NCBI GenBank assembly: GCA_018524725.1
Contig: JAEUWP010000180.1
Span: forward strand, 532,203 to 596,202
Source of the DNA: Podaxis mareebaensis
Lineage: Eukaryota > Basidiomycota > Agaricomycetes > Agaricales > Agaricaceae
Direction: 5' to 3'
Length of the DNA stretch: 64,000 nt
Of this stretch, positions 1 to 12,187 are shown in pieces. A model generated the notes under the pieces. It searched no databases. It was not told the DNA's origin and saw only the letters and a list, made by a program, of their open reading frames with translations. A program made the translations under genes and the position numbers. Position 1 is the stretch's first letter. Each line of letters starts with the position of its first letter.

Positions 1-1235
1 AAGTTCGGTGCGATGGAAGGGGCGATCGAGGTATGCCTGCCCCAAACTTATTACTGGAGTATACAATATACTTTTGACATAATGAGAGCATATTTTTTTG
101 CCGGCCTTGTTGAAAAGTGGAAGAACTATAGTCGCTGCGGTAGATCATTCACAGGATTATCCTTCCCATGGCCGCAGTAGCACTTGACTGATGTGATCCA
201 GAGAACAGACTTGGACAGCGAGTTCATGAATTGAGACGTTTCGTGAAGGACCGACGGTAGAAGCTGCGAAAGATGGACGCTGGATAGATACGCCTTTTAT
301 TACCGCTCAGACTGCCGGCATCACTGAACGACCCTGACTAGAGGAAGATGTAAGTACAAAGTTGCAATTCAATGTGTTATAATTGAGGTGACTTAAGATA
401 ACACAACGCAGCTCTTCAAATCAACCTTTACTGCATTCAAAATACGCACGAGCAAATAACCACAGTCGAATTAATGGACGCCCCGATCGACCATGCTTCA
501 AGTTCCTCTTCTGTGGCCCAAGCCTCGCCAAATGTTTTTGTGAGGTCCCTGCCCTCTCCGGGGTATTACCAGGGACACCATAAGCCCCAATCTATCATCT
601 TGAATAAGACGGCACGTTTCCATTGGGCTTTTTGAATCCCGAGATGGCATAGCTCTCCTTCCCGTACCGAAGAATGGTTCCAATGTAAAATTCCAGGGTC
701 CAGAAGGTGTCAACGACCACGTGGACAAGGAAAATGAAAGACGTCTTGGTTTCGGAGAGGTTTCCTCGTGGTCGCCCAAAGCTACGTAACCTAATTTCAA
801 CGCGTCCCAATGACGACGTTCAGTTGTGGGGTTAGACGAGCTTTGCGCCCCTTCCAGCTCAAGGCCGCAGAGCTTCTCTAAGAACTGGGAAGGCTAGGCA
901 CGTTTCGAGACACTGTTTCTTTGAGACAAGTAGTCCAGGTTGGTTATTGGACGACCAAAGTGTGGAGTTACGGAATCTTGTAGACGGAAGAACCAAAACT
1001 GGTGGTCACGGATCGTCAGGACAAGGAGAGGATATGGTCAAGATCACAGCACTCTGTTTTACCTTTGAATGTGTACCCATGGACCCACACGATCACACAC
1101 ATAATGCGATGAAAAAGGGAGGATATTCTATTATATATATGCGTGATGGATGGAAGGAATGTGTGGGTACAAAGGACGCAACATGCGAGGGAGGTATTAT
1201 TTCCAGGCCGCGAGCATTGTAATCCGTCACACTCT
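1..1235. other. Left-edge sequence, no supported gene
   Basis: No reading frame here shows a recognisable domain. The longest open stretches (minus 498-810, plus 947-1222) lack consistent splice signals or family motifs. The stretch just right of position 900 is probably 3' flank of the gene ending at 1236. A gene running off the left edge cannot be excluded. Confidence 0.5.
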
Positions 1236-2023
1236 TTAGACCGATTCTATAGACACACACATCCATCAGTGTCACGAACAAAATAAACAAAATAAACAAA
1301 ACAGAATAGAACATACGTTGGAGGATATTGTTGAGCTTGGTCACTCGCGACTGCACGCTCAAATCAATCGTCTTCTCGCCAAAGTCAACAATAAGTCCAC
1401 CAAGAATACCAGGGTTGACCTGCAAACCCCACACGTCAACAAAAACCCACCAACCACGAACTCCCCCAAAACCCAAACAACAACCCACGCACCTTGTTTT
1501 CAATTTTAAGAACCTTGGCAGCCTGAGCAGCCTGTGACTGCTTAAGCGTACTCTCAAGTCGAGTAAGCACATCCTTCGCCAAAGGCGCGGCCGAAGTAAC
1601 GGTAACCGTCAACTCTCCCTTATACTCCGCCAACAACTCATTAAACCCCTGAATAACCTCCTCCGTCTCCGTCAACCGTCCATTCTCCGACAAAACCCCA
1701 AACAAATTCTTCGTAATCTCCGACACGGGTTCCTTCTTCGCGCCAGCACCGGTCTCGAGTTTCCCAAAGAGCACTTGGAGCCCGGCAGCGCGTTCCTTGG
1801 AGGAAAGAGTCGGGTTCGTGATGAATGCACCGACTTCTGGGTTGGTCTTGATCACATTTGCAACGTTGGTCAACTCGGTAGCAACCTTGTTGAGGGTTTG
1901 AGGGGATTTTTGGAGGGCAGCGCCGAAGACGGCCTTGGAATATTTGGAGGCGATGGCGGAGGCTGCGCGGCGGCCCAGGGCAGGTGTGGCGGAGAAGGTG
2001 CGGGCTGCGGAGGCGAGCAACAT
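1236..2023 (-). CDS. ATP5: ATP synthase subunit 5 (OSCP), mitochondrial
   Basis: This is the oligomycin-sensitivity-conferring (delta/OSCP) subunit of mitochondrial F1Fo ATP synthase, which ties the peripheral stalk to the top of F1. Exons are 1493-2023, 1317-1419 and 1236-1246 (introns 1420-1492 and 1247-1316), giving 214 residues, the usual length. Exon 1 starts MLLASAARTFSATPALG, a typical basic, serine/alanine-rich mitochondrial presequence. The body carries the OSCP pattern (KSPQTLNKVATEL, then NLFGVLSENGRL). Exon 2 encodes the conserved C-terminal strand VNPGILGGLIVDFGEKTIDLS. The last coding exon is only 11 nt and completes a C-terminus ILQQSV. The start is the first ATG of the open frame. 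The next gene (stop at 2430) lies upstream on the same strand, leaving about 400 bp for the promoter. Identity is secure; the tiny last exon rests on a canonical donor and acceptor and on frame. Confidence 0.95.
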
Positions 2024-2429
2024 TGTAGGAGGGATGGTGAGAGGAGGGTGGAGGACTGCAGCGATGAAATGTCCAAAACTCGGTTTCTCTCGGACTGTCC
2101 GGGTCTTTCCGTCGTGGGAACATACGCCACACTACCCTGACCAACACTTGTTGCGTGTCTTAAAGTCATGAATGAGATTAAAATAGAGATACTACAATCC
2201 AATGCTATGCAACTAGTGTGTATAGGTGTTGAGTACGATGCAAATGAACGTGCAGGAAAATGCGAGCTGGATCAAGAATGCAAGGAATGTGGGATAGTGA
2301 GTAAAAAAGGAAGAGTACCGTATGATAATGTCGTCTCTATGATACAGAATAGTAACAGCGTTAAGAAATTTCCTCTACGGGCATGCAGCCCAGGAGTGTC
2401 CCAACAAGTAGCAAGAAATATGAAATCCT
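2024..2429. other. Intergenic, presumed ATP5 promoter
   Basis: A 406-bp gap between two minus-strand genes. It must hold the ATP5 promoter and the 3' end of the Flc-like gene. I see no clear TATA box or conserved element. Confidence 0.5.
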
Positions 2430-5141
2430 CTATGATTGTATCGTAGGCCGGGGAGGCTCATGCACGCGCGGAACAGCATCCAATCCAGAACTCTGCGATG
2501 GCTGCTCCTGTATCGCCTCCAACCTCGTATTCCCCGACTCATCGGAATAATTCGCGGGAGTCGAAGGCGACGACGGTTGCGAGTAATACGATAACGATCT
2601 CGATGGAGAGGGCTGCGAATACTGCGATGCCGAATGCGGTCTTGAATTCGCGTCCGAGTTCGTTCCCTGCTGGCTGTACGCCGCTGGACTAGCAGGTTGA
2701 GATTCGCCCGGACCAAGCCCATTGCTGAACGACCACCGACGAGGAAGCAACGACCCCACAGTGATCGTCCCTGAATCCCTCGAATACACACTCTGCATCG
2801 CTGAGCCGTAACCTGTGGTTACAGACTCAGTTGGGGATACAGGATACGCCTGCAGAATCTGAGGGTCAAGGGGGATGTTGTGATCTGGTGTCGGGTTCAA
2901 GGGTCTCCTACTTGCAGTAACCCTATCCCACGAGGCTGCAGGTGACGGGCCTCCTTCAACGGCGGGAACAGTATAGACATGATCCTCCGACTTTTTGTTT
3001 CCCTTCTCCAACATCGAACCATCAGAAGCAAGTGGCGAATCCGCCGAGCTCGTCCCACGTCTGAATCGACCAGTAGCAACTTGCCAGAGCGGCACGAGCA
3101 TGTGGTAAATCACCAAGTCCAGAATCAAAATGACGACTGCCACTGCCCAGATAACTGCAATAATAACACCGATGACCGTCCTCGGGATGGCCTTGACAGC
3201 CACCCGTTCTACAAAGGCGATCAAAAGACCCGTCGCAATAAGCCTCGTTACTCCAAGATACGTGCATAAAACATCGCCTCCCCTCGTCATATGCGGCTTC
3301 AAGCCGATCTGCAGTCCGAGGACCACAAATTCGGTGATGAACAACAAGATCACCTGTGCAAGGCCACTCCGGTTTGCAAACGAGATGAAAATGGCCTTGA
3401 GGAAGGGTACGACGAGGAGCGTGAGGAAGACGTAATAACGCTCGGGACGATATTGAGCATACAGCGGTCCGAGGGATGTAAGATATGTCGGCGGTGAATG
3501 GGAATAGAGCTCATACGGGTCTTTCGACTTGCGTACGAAGCTGATAATAAGGTAAGGCGGATAAGCCAGGAGTGCAAGAAGTCCGAGGAAAGTGATGACG
3601 GAGAGGAGCGTCGAGAGCCACGAGTCCTTGAGTGTCCATTGATAAAACGCTAATATCAACAACGGAAGTAAAAATATCAGGCCCTGTCCCCAATCCATCG
3701 AAAATCAGTCGATCCTTCTCTTTAAAAATAAAATCCAAATGGGGCACTCACCAAACGCAGCAACCACGCCTGAACAAATGAAAAGTAATCAAACGTAGTA
3801 TCCTTCCCCTTTTTCTCTCTAGACCTCCGAACAACAATTGTCACGCCATACCCACAAGCCAAAAGCCCCAAGACAATCACCAAGACAATCAATGAAACAA
3901 TGAATGCGGTCATAAACGCATTCGCAGTCCCAATATGAATCGAATTGACGTAGATGGGTATCCCAGCCTCCAACACATTCTCCGAATCCGCAGTCACGGT
4001 CTGGACCTCACCCTGTACCGCAGGCTGACCAGCCAAGTTCATCCGAAGATTCGGATAATCCGGCCGCGCCAACTCTGTCACGCTCAAGTTGCTGCCCGAA
4101 AATGTATTGAGGACATCACCGAAGGCAGTAGCCGCACGTCGGACCAGGCTCAGCGGCGAAATTGCAAGATTATTTGCAGGCATGTTATAAGGGCTCAGCC
4201 TGCGATTGACCAAGCTCACAGCGGAATCCGAAGTCGAGTCCGCCAACCGCCCACCAGTACGATGCCGCATATTATCAATCGAGTTCTGCAATGATGACGA
4301 AGATGATGGCGACACCAATCCAACCGCCCAAGCAAAGTTAAGCGTAAAGGCACGATACAAAGACGGATAATTGAGGTCCAAAAACGCGCTAGTGGCAATC
4401 GCTTGATAAAGATAGAACAGATCCAAGAACCGGAAAGGTGCGAGGGAGTCGGGGAACACGGAGTGAAATACGGCCGAGAGAAAAGCTGCGAGTGCGAAAA
4501 TTGCCGTGACCCATTCTACCGCAGGTTGGTGCGTAGACCAGCCGTTGGATAGGGTTGCCTGAACGCAAGCTTTGACGTCGCCAGTCCCAATTTCGGTTAG
4601 AGTGAGCTGAGCGAAACCTTCCAAGTCGGGGATCTTGAAGGCAATTCCGGGGACTCTGTCAGTGACTCCGAGTGAATCGGGTAATGTAATGGAATCCGCG
4701 CCGGTGAAGTTGTAGGTGGGGAGTGGGCAAAGGGCTCCGTCTAGAACACTGCATAGGTCGAGCGTAAAATTGACGGGGTTCATTCCATACACGTTGAGGA
4801 ATAAATTTGCTGTGACGTTGACATTTTCCTCCTGTGTGGATATTTAGTGTGGAACAGTGGAGCGGTGAGGAGAGGGGACGTACGACGCTGGCAGCAGAGA
4901 TGTTGAAGGTGACGGATTGGTTGCGGGGAAAGAAGATGATGTCGAAACGTTGGACAAGAAGAGACTCGGGAGGATTGCAGTAAGTAACAGAAGAAGCGAC
5001 TGTATGGCAAATAATTAGTACAAGTCAAAGCATAGGAGAATGGGGACACGCACAGAGAGACTCTTCTCTAGAATAGACGAGAGACGGGAGAAGAAAGAGG
5101 GCGAAAGCGAGGACTCGCGACCTGGCGAGGAAAGAGAACAT
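2430..5141 (-). CDS. Flc-like / TRP-family transmembrane protein
   Basis: Likely a fungal Flc/TRP-like membrane protein (ML-like lipid-binding lumenal domain plus TRP-type transmembrane domain). Family members act in ER/plasma-membrane calcium and FAD homeostasis and cell-wall integrity. Exons 5054-5141, 4884-4999, 3752-4831 and 2430-3683 give 845 residues. Exon 1 encodes a signal peptide (MFSFLARSRVLAFALFLLPS). Exons 2-3 form a cysteine- and Asn-glycosylation-rich ML-like domain (VTYCNPPESLL; later LDLCSVLDGALCPLP and VKACVQATL). About eight or nine hydrophobic segments follow from roughly residue 190 (for example AFMTAFIVSLIVLVIVLGLL, and VILLFITEFVVLGLQIGL after intron 3). The last ~200 residues are a Ser/Pro/Gln-rich cytosolic tail with no domain. 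Introns 52-68 nt are canonical. Channel or transport activity is inferred from family only. Confidence 0.85.
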
Positions 5142-6233
5142 GAAGAAAGAGAAAGGTGGGCAATGCTCTTTCTGCCTGCGGACAATAAGAAGTGTTCATA
5201 AGCCATAGTGCCAAAAAGGGAGACGGCTATTGTACTCTTACCGGATATTGACAATTGTCAGGGATGATTGTTGTTCTTGGTGACCCGGATTTCAGTTCTC
5301 GATTCTCGGGGAGTGGTCGTTTATATGTCCTCTTCAGCGCCAAGGAAGAGAGATGGGTGTGAAGAGGAACATGTAGCGGTACGGCCGGACGAAGGTATTG
5401 GAGTAGCTGATTTTGATCACAACCCCACGGCGAAATCTCCGTTGCACGTGCCGTGAATCTCCTTCGCTGCCAGAACACGCGTCTTCCTCGCCGTCCCCGC
5501 CTGCGCGCACCGCCTCCGACACTCAGATTATCATCCACTGCATCCTATGACGCGCTTCAGGTCGTCTGCACACGAGGCAGCGTGCAGTTCATCTAATCTC
5601 AACACTCTCCAGCAAGACGACGCACCACCCAGAATGATGTGTCAGCGAACACGAGTCAGTCGCTCCAGATAGCCCCCCTGCCACGGGTAAGGTAACGTAC
5701 ATCCTGGAAGTGTTTTCACCGCCTTCAGGAGGAACCAACTATCGTACGAGCTTCTGGAGTTCCCTCCTCCAATGGTCGCACAATAATCAACTCGAGGCTT
5801 CCATCGACCGTACGATCGAAAAATCCGATTCTCACCCCATCTATTGTTGTAACTGATACCACTCACGCTTTCTTAGATGCCATTCCAGAGCTGTTCGCTC
5901 GGCGCTGCCGAGCGCGGCGTTGTAACCAGCCGTGGGAAGGAGCTAAGTATTTCGCAATTACGGTCGTCTATCTTGGCGGACGCGGCGTAGCCTTATGCGC
6001 AGTTGCTACAGCATCCTCTCAATGAACAGCAGTTATGATTGAACTCGTTATAATGCATACCGATATTCCATAAACCTTATGTTCTAAACAACCCTCAATC
6101 CCACACCCATGTTGAGGGCTAAAAGTGACCTCCCAGATGACCGCTTCGGACCGGCAACAGCATTGACTCGCTCCGATCCGAGTCTTCCATTTGTCGAATA
6201 GCCCTCACCACCTCTACCTCCTCAAGGGCTCGT
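5142..6233. other. Divergent intergenic region with an orphan open frame
   Basis: This 1.1-kb region separates the divergent Flc-like and J-domain genes. The plus strand has a 98-codon frame open from 5729 to a stop at 6023-6025 with no ATG. It is preceded by an acceptor-like CTTCAG and, 42 nt upstream, a GTAAGG donor. Upstream of that donor the frame closes at 5594, and no start exon fits. It could be a degraded or missed small gene, or chance. No homology is recognised. Confidence 0.3.
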
Positions 6234-7043
6234 ATGCACAAACTCACAAGCAACCTTCCATCATCACTATCCATAGCATCCCGTACCTGCCAATGTCTGA
6301 TACTCCAATCAACAAAATCACACAGTGGTAGCAGAATACACACACGAAACTACGCAACACCCTCATCCACATCAACCTCGCCTTCCTCCCCCAACCCATT
6401 CCCATACCCACCACACAAAAACCCAACCCCACACCAAATATTCCACCTCCCACACTCTGCAACAGAAAACGACATCAAAGCACGCTGTACGCTCCCTCCT
6501 TTTCCTCCCCGCTCTCACCAACCCTCACCTCCCTCTTCGCGCAGACTTTGACCTAGTGCGAATATACCACCCCGATAAAGCCAGCTCCTCCGTCCCACCG
6601 GACCTCGCACACGAACGTTTTCAAGCCATAACCACCGCATATGACATCCTCCGCGGCAAGAAGCCATACCCCGGTGCGAGTACTTCGGGTGCTTCAGGCG
6701 TAGAAGATCGAAGCTACCAAACCACTGCGGCGTACCGGGCCGCAAGACGGCGAAGGCAGGAGCTGTATTCGAGTGGTGCGGTGGATGATAGATGGAAAGA
6801 CCGGATATTTTTGGGTTTGGCTTTTGCCGTGAGTTGGTTTGCTGCTTCGCGCGATTTTTATGAAGATTCATGGGTTTTCAGACCGTAGGTGTTTTTGTGC
6901 TGCAGACGTTTACGACACGGAGAGAGGCCATGGCGGATATCATGGTGAATGCCCGACGACCGATCTCTTATACCTCGCAAAGGCCAGAGGTAGATGAAGC
7001 TACCCGGAAGGTTACAGAAGATGAAAAACGCCTGAGCGCATAG
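6234..7043 (+). CDS. J-domain (DnaJ-like) membrane protein, probably mitochondrial
   Basis: A J-domain co-chaperone that would stimulate an Hsp70 ATPase at a membrane. Exons 6234-6486, 6545-6828 and 6882-7043 encode 232 residues. The N-terminus is basic and Ser/Thr-rich (with RNYAT around residue 40), consistent with a mitochondrial presequence. The J domain (about 58-115) begins NPTPHQIFHLP and contains the invariant HPD (residues 93-95) in RIYHPDKASSS. Splicing intron 1 restores the helix II sequence IKARYFDLVRIY. After a low-complexity linker, exons 2 and 3 join to make one transmembrane helix (IFLGLAFATVGVFVLQTF, about 172-189), then a short charged tail ending KRLSA. Without removing intron 2 (53 nt, donor GTGAGT) the frame stops at 6888 and the helix is lost. 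The layout resembles small tail-proximal-TM J proteins; the Hsp70 partner and exact compartment are unknown. Confidence 0.8.
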
Positions 7044-7175
7044 CATACTTCTTTCGCACACCTTCCCACCAGCTCGGCGAATAACTTATTTCTTGTTATT
7101 AACTACTTAGATATAGATGGATCGCAAACATTTAAATAATCTCGTACGCAACTGTACCTATTCACCATTGCATTT

Positions 7176-8575
7176 TTACAAGTACAATCCAACCCATCCG
7201 CGCGAATTGATAGAAATCTTATCCGTGCCATCCTTGCTCCCGACATAATGAGTCCACTGCTCTCCCTCACCCTCCACCACGTTCTCCAACTTCTCCAACC
7301 CCGTCTCCTTAAGCTGGTTCGCCTCTATTCCAATAAGCCCACTGAACCCAGCATCCTTATACGTGAACTCCATTGGCCCATTCCTCGCTGAAATATGCCT
7401 AGCCTCAATCGGCCTCTTCACCCCCTTATTTCGATGATAAACCACCTTCGTCCTTCCTGCACCTGTCGTCGTCTCAAACAAGACCGTCTCCGGAGCCTTC
7501 TGGTCCTTCGCCGGTTCAGGATATACGTCCACACGAACATTACCATCCCCGCGCTGTGTCCTAATAGTCGCCTCATCCACAACAGCCACATCCCCAACAA
7601 TCCACCCTCGAGTCACCTCCAACGCCGTCTTGTCCGCTTTCACATCCGTACTGCTCTGAATCATATTGACCCGATCCATCCCATACAACGTCATATACAA
7701 ATTCTCCAACTTAAGCTTTGCATCCTTGTCAAATTTGATATGTGCGAGCGCATGCGAAGATAGGTGAAGTTTCTTCAACGAAGGCGGGACATACATCTTC
7801 ACATCAAACCGGGCACATAAATCCGGGTTTTCTTTCGGGAGATATGGCGTCGAAATAAGTGTCTCGCTGCTGAATACATTTCCTGCAGCATCTTTCTTTG
7901 GTAATTTGATTACTGAGCGTTGGATAAAGTCCCGGTCGTTTGAGCGTAGGCTGACTTCGTAGCGGATGTTTGGGGAGTCGTGGGAGGCTGCGTGGACGAT
8001 GATGGTACCGACTGCACCGCCGTGGATGTCGACACCGTGATCGAACCGTTGTGGATGCATGGGAGCGTCGAAGGCATGGGTCTTGGTGTTGTTAAGGTAG
8101 TAGGGTGAGTTGAGGCAGCCTAGAGATGTACTGAATTCCGGGAGACCTCCTTTGTTTACGGGGGTTGATTCCGTCGGGGGTTCCTGTAGATAGACCACGA
8201 TTAGCCACGTTTCTATTCTCAAGTGATGGAAACCACGGACATAGAACGCCCACGCAAGGAGCTTGTAAGCGCCAATAATGAACGCGAGGAGCGCAACGAT
8301 ACCGAGCACTTTGGCAGCTTTCGAGAAGCTACAAACCAACCAAACGTCAACACCGTTCTATAGTTATTCGAACCCAGATAGAATGCTCACTCGACACCAC
8401 AACACACAAGTAATCCCTTCTTCTCCCTCCATCCCCTCTTCTCCACATCAGATTCACCGTCAGTCTCGGCGCCTTCATGGCTGAGCAAGCCTACAGAGGC
8501 TTCATGATCCGGACTGTCCGTATATCGCCCTCTGGCAGCAGTAAGTGAGACGCGACTCTCCGCTGCCTCTCCCAT
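7176..8575 (-). CDS. Conserved single-pass membrane protein, unknown function
   Basis: Exons 8391-8575, 8241-8328 and 7176-8183 give 426 residues. Residues 1-61 are acidic/polar and presumably cytosolic. One transmembrane segment follows at about 66-88 (KVLGIVALLAFIIGAYKLLAW). A ~330-residue beta-strand-rich ectodomain follows, with runs such as VDIHGGAVGTIIVHAAS and alternating hydrophobic residues that recall DUF4097-type beta-solenoid domains, as seen in many unannotated basidiomycete proteins; that comparison is an inference. Intron 1 (8329-8390) is canonical and joins GVD to FSKAAK. Intron 2 (8184-8240) has a weak GTCCGT donor and is 57 nt, a multiple of three, so it may be retained. The gene converges on the J-domain gene with 132 bp between the stops. 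Confidence 0.65.
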
Positions 8576-9756
8576 CTGGATAGGTTTGTCTATACACCGT
8601 CGTGATCAGTACCAGGCGAAGAGGCATAAACACCACGAGAAACGTACATTCATCTCTCCCTCTCCCAGTAACCAATTCCCCTACTTTCCCAACGAATGAC
8701 GAAGCCATATCGACGCACTCGTACCAAAACGAACTAATAGGTCGTCACAAGCAAGCCACAGAAGACGAGATGAGAAGGGCAAGTCGACGAATGACAACAA
8801 GCCAGCAAGACGAGACACGCAACAATCCGTCGGCAAGGTAGGAAGCGAAAGGCAAAAGCAAGAGACAAGCAGGCGGGGGGGGAGAAGTGCGTAAATGACG
8901 GCCGTCGGGTCCGAGTAACTGGGACTCACATTCTCAGATGGGGTTAACCGTCCTGAAATGATGACAGCTGTAACCTGGAACTTGGAACCTGTTACAGGTC
9001 TATTTGGTGATAACGATAAACCGTCAAAGCCGGTGGCTGACAGCAACGGCACGGGAGATGGACAGGGAGCGCTGGCGCTTCAAAACACAAAGACGTGGTC
9101 AAAGGCAGAGAGGGAGAGGTCCGTGAAGGAAATTGTCTTCGTCCGCACATTCGCTGGGCCGCCTTAGCGAGACTCTCATAACACGCCTGAAAACCTCCCA
9201 GACACACACAGCCTGGTTCCTGGGAGGGCCTATCCTGAGCTGAGCAAATGATCATTGAGAGATGATGATGATGGGAAGAGTGTACGTCCAGGGACCATCA
9301 GTCGGCACTTCAACGCCTAAAAGGGCATCTCGTACTTCCTTTTGGATGCCACCCAATTTGATTTGTCGTCACTTGCACTGGCCCCTCAGCAAGCGGGGAG
9401 AAACGACCGGTATGCTTTCTCAGGCTTTCTCTCACGGACGTGTACAATAGTACGTACGTGTATCCGCAGCAAGTATCTGATTGCGGTTGCAAATCACCGA
9501 CGCTGCACACTGCGGGGTGGGCTTCGGTCCCGAAGGGAGAGGTGTGGAGTAGAGTAAGTAACGGAACAGACGATGGTATTGGTATACGAATAGTCCACTG
9601 GAAAGTAGATGATAGATAGTATTGTTGTCACTTGTGAATAGCACTCCGGGAAACGACGGCAAAAACCAGAGACCAAGATAAGAACCAAGTAGAGCCGTCC
9701 GGGGAATCGCTCTCCATAATCAGTCCAAGCGGTGGGAATAATGACGATCACATATC
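8576..9756. other. Intergenic, no supported gene
   Basis: 1.2 kb between the membrane-protein start and the bleomycin hydrolase stop. Open frames on both strands (for example plus 8958-9167, minus 8681-9052) have no domain, no splice continuation and overlap one another. There is a short G run near 8873-8881 and a GATGATGATG repeat near 9261. Presumably promoter of the 7176-8575 gene plus 3' flank. Confidence 0.5.
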
Positions 9757-11824
9757 TCATGCCAACGTGCCCTGAAGACCACGGTGATTAGATTCAAGCA
9801 TCATAGAAGACCACAGCCAACGTGCAAACGTTGGTGGGCCGAATGTATAATTGCGACATACCATAGGATCCCAAGGTGGCAACACGATCCTCTCCCCAGA
9901 CTCGAACACAGCAACAAGTTCCTTCGGCGCCAGCGCTTTCGGAACCACAACCTGATAGACGAACCTGATCCGAAACCAAACCCACGTTAGCTTCCTCCCT
10001 AGAATTTCAGGAACAGAAATACGATTGGCCTATACTCACTCTTCAAACCATTTATCAGTCATAACAAAGTACCCTTCATGTCCCGAGGTTTCACCCCACG
10101 AGTTTTCGACCTTGTAGCGGACGGGTCTACCAGCCGAGTCGAGATGTACACCGGAGATAACCATAGCGTGCGTCATAGAGGATTCGCCGATTTGGAGGCG
10201 TTGCGCTTGGTGAGGCCAAGCTTGATGTCAAACGCGTTCTACAATCAAGGGAAGCAAGTAAGCGTTAGCGACTTTGGCAAGTATCCAATCAGTCAAGGGG
10301 CATTAATCGCATGATTCTGAAACGCAACACTCGATCATTCGCGTACCTCGAGAAAACCGAGGTGACACAAACAGCCAAAAAGCCATCGTGAATGCCCCAA
10401 ACCCGTCAGAAGAGCCACCCACCTCGTATTCAAACAGCGCTGTATCCATGATACCAGCCGCACTGTCCGAGAACTTGCCAACGTCGCAGCCGAAAAATAC
10501 AGGTTGACCAGCTTTAATCATCTTAAACAAGTTTTCAGTAATATCTTTAAACACGCCGGGGAAAGCACTTACCTTGATGACAGTGTTCTTCATCGTCTCA
10601 ATGTCGGTATTGACGTCTGTGAATGCCTTAGTACGACGGGAGGAATGCTACAGCATGACCAGACTCACAAAGGATAGGTCGACCGCCCCAAATGTTGCCA
10701 AGTTTGTCAACTGTGTACAATTTGGAATACTCATTTCGGGGATCATTAATGAGAGAGAAGCATTCCGAGGGCTATTAATGCATTAATGAGTAAAACATAT
10801 TGACATGAAGCATGCGAGCATACCGAGTAAGGTTTGGTACCAAACGCCTCATAAAATTCCAACGGCGAACCCTCCCATCGTCCGGCCTTCCCATCAGCAT
10901 CAATATACTCCCAAACCAACTTCCTCGTAGGCTTCGGCGGAACTCCAAGCGTCGCCGTCATGATCGTATACACCTCTCTGATCAATTCTTCCTTCTTTGC
11001 CCTAAGGGTCGCGAGAACTGTATCTTCCATGACGTGAGCACCGCGCAATGACGCAGCGAGGTCACGAAGGATCAACGCGTGTTCTCGGAGTTTGGTCTTC
11101 AGAAGTGCGTTAAGGGGAGAAGAGAGGGAGGAGTGTGTAGATTCGGGGTAGAGTGTTTGGGGGACAATGCCGTAGTTTTCCATGAGGTTGACTACCATAT
11201 CCCATTGACCACCATCGGAGATGAGGTCACCAGAGAGATGATTGATAAGTCGGTCATCGATGGGAAGGTCAGCGTGTTCGATCATTAGTTCCAGGTAATA
11301 GTTAGACTTATTTAGCTTGTCCCAGAAGAATAGATAAGACTGTCCGAACGTCAGTTCGCTTATCCGAAGAGCGGAATGATAATACGAACCTGGGAGAGCT
11401 GGAAGTCCTTGAGCTTGAACTTCTTCATAATATTATACCGGAGCACATTCGTAGTGGCGAAAAGCCAGCATCGACCACTACTCTTCTGGTTCGTGACAGG
11501 TCCAGTCTTGAAGTCAATAACATTGTTAAAGATATGCTGGTCCGCAACCTTTGCCGCGCGCGAGCTCAACGCAGACCGGATATCCGAGTGCGACAGGATA
11601 GTCCTCGCAAGTTGCACCTTAGGATTACCAGCTGCTTCAGTCTCCCAAGAAGCTACGTGGTCGAGCGTCAGCTTGCCACTGCTCGAGAGGGGCACAGTGA
11701 CTTGAAGCCTTGACAGCGAAGCATCAAGCTCGTTAACTTCATTGCGCATCTTTGCTTTCTCGTCAAATTCGTCAAAGGTAGCGTTAGTGGGTGTCGGGAT
11801 TCTGGAGGATGGTGCGTTGCCCAT
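9757..11824 (-). CDS. BLH1: Bleomycin hydrolase-type cysteine peptidase (C1B), frameshifted
   Basis: A papain-like cytosolic aminopeptidase of family C1B (yeast Blh1/Lap3) that trims peptides and hydrolyses homocysteine thiolactone in the family. Exons: 11390-11824, 10824-11339, 10669-10771, 10573-10616, 10423-10521, 10040-10238, 9862-9964, 9757-9771. The catalytic Cys is Cys119 in SSGRCWLFA. The His lies in SSMTHAMVI and the Asn in KVENSWGE. The C-terminus is WDPMGTLA, close to the conserved family tail. The start at 11824 gives MGNAPSS, a possible N-myristoylation signal. Exon 6 has 199 nt where 200 are needed. DIKLGLTK reads in one frame and AQRLQIGESS in another, so one base (a G) is missing at 10205/10206. 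As written the product would stop before the catalytic His. Everything else is intact, so a sequencing error or a recent allele-specific indel is more likely than an old pseudogene. Intron 5 (184 nt) is unusually long. Confidence 0.88.
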
Positions 11825-12187
11825 GATGGTGGTGGTTGTCGTGAAAGGGCTGTTATGTAGCTCTCGGAAGGAACTGGGGCGATGCGCTGTGAAACGACGC
11901 GTTTCAAAGACTACCAAATCGGCTAGATAGGGTCATTATGGCACATGTGTTCGGGTCGGTTCCCGTCCCGCCTTATCGTCTCAGGATAAGTGTCAGCGCT
12001 TCGACGCCCATATGATACCAAATCAAATGACTACTTGCTTACTACTTGCCATAAATAACCGGAAGCAGTTCCATTGGGCCAATGAACTTGGTCGGATCAT
12101 CACAATGATATGTTCGACCCTCGTCAATCACTCATTGTTCTGAGTGAGTGTTAGCGTGATTCTCGGGGAGGGAAAAAAGATAACTAG

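Noticed and set aside
5729..6025. 98-codon plus-strand open frame with a splice-like acceptor
   Set aside because: No ATG, no upstream exon that fits the phase, and no recognisable domain; kept only as a note on the intergenic region.
8958..9167. 69-codon plus-strand ORF
   Set aside because: No domain, no splice context and overlap with other frames; likely chance.
11825..11917. Extended N-terminus of bleomycin hydrolase (a mitochondrial presequence-like stretch)
   Set aside because: The frame is open to 11917 but begins at TTG, and no in-frame ATG lies upstream of 11824, so the start at MGNAPSS is preferred.
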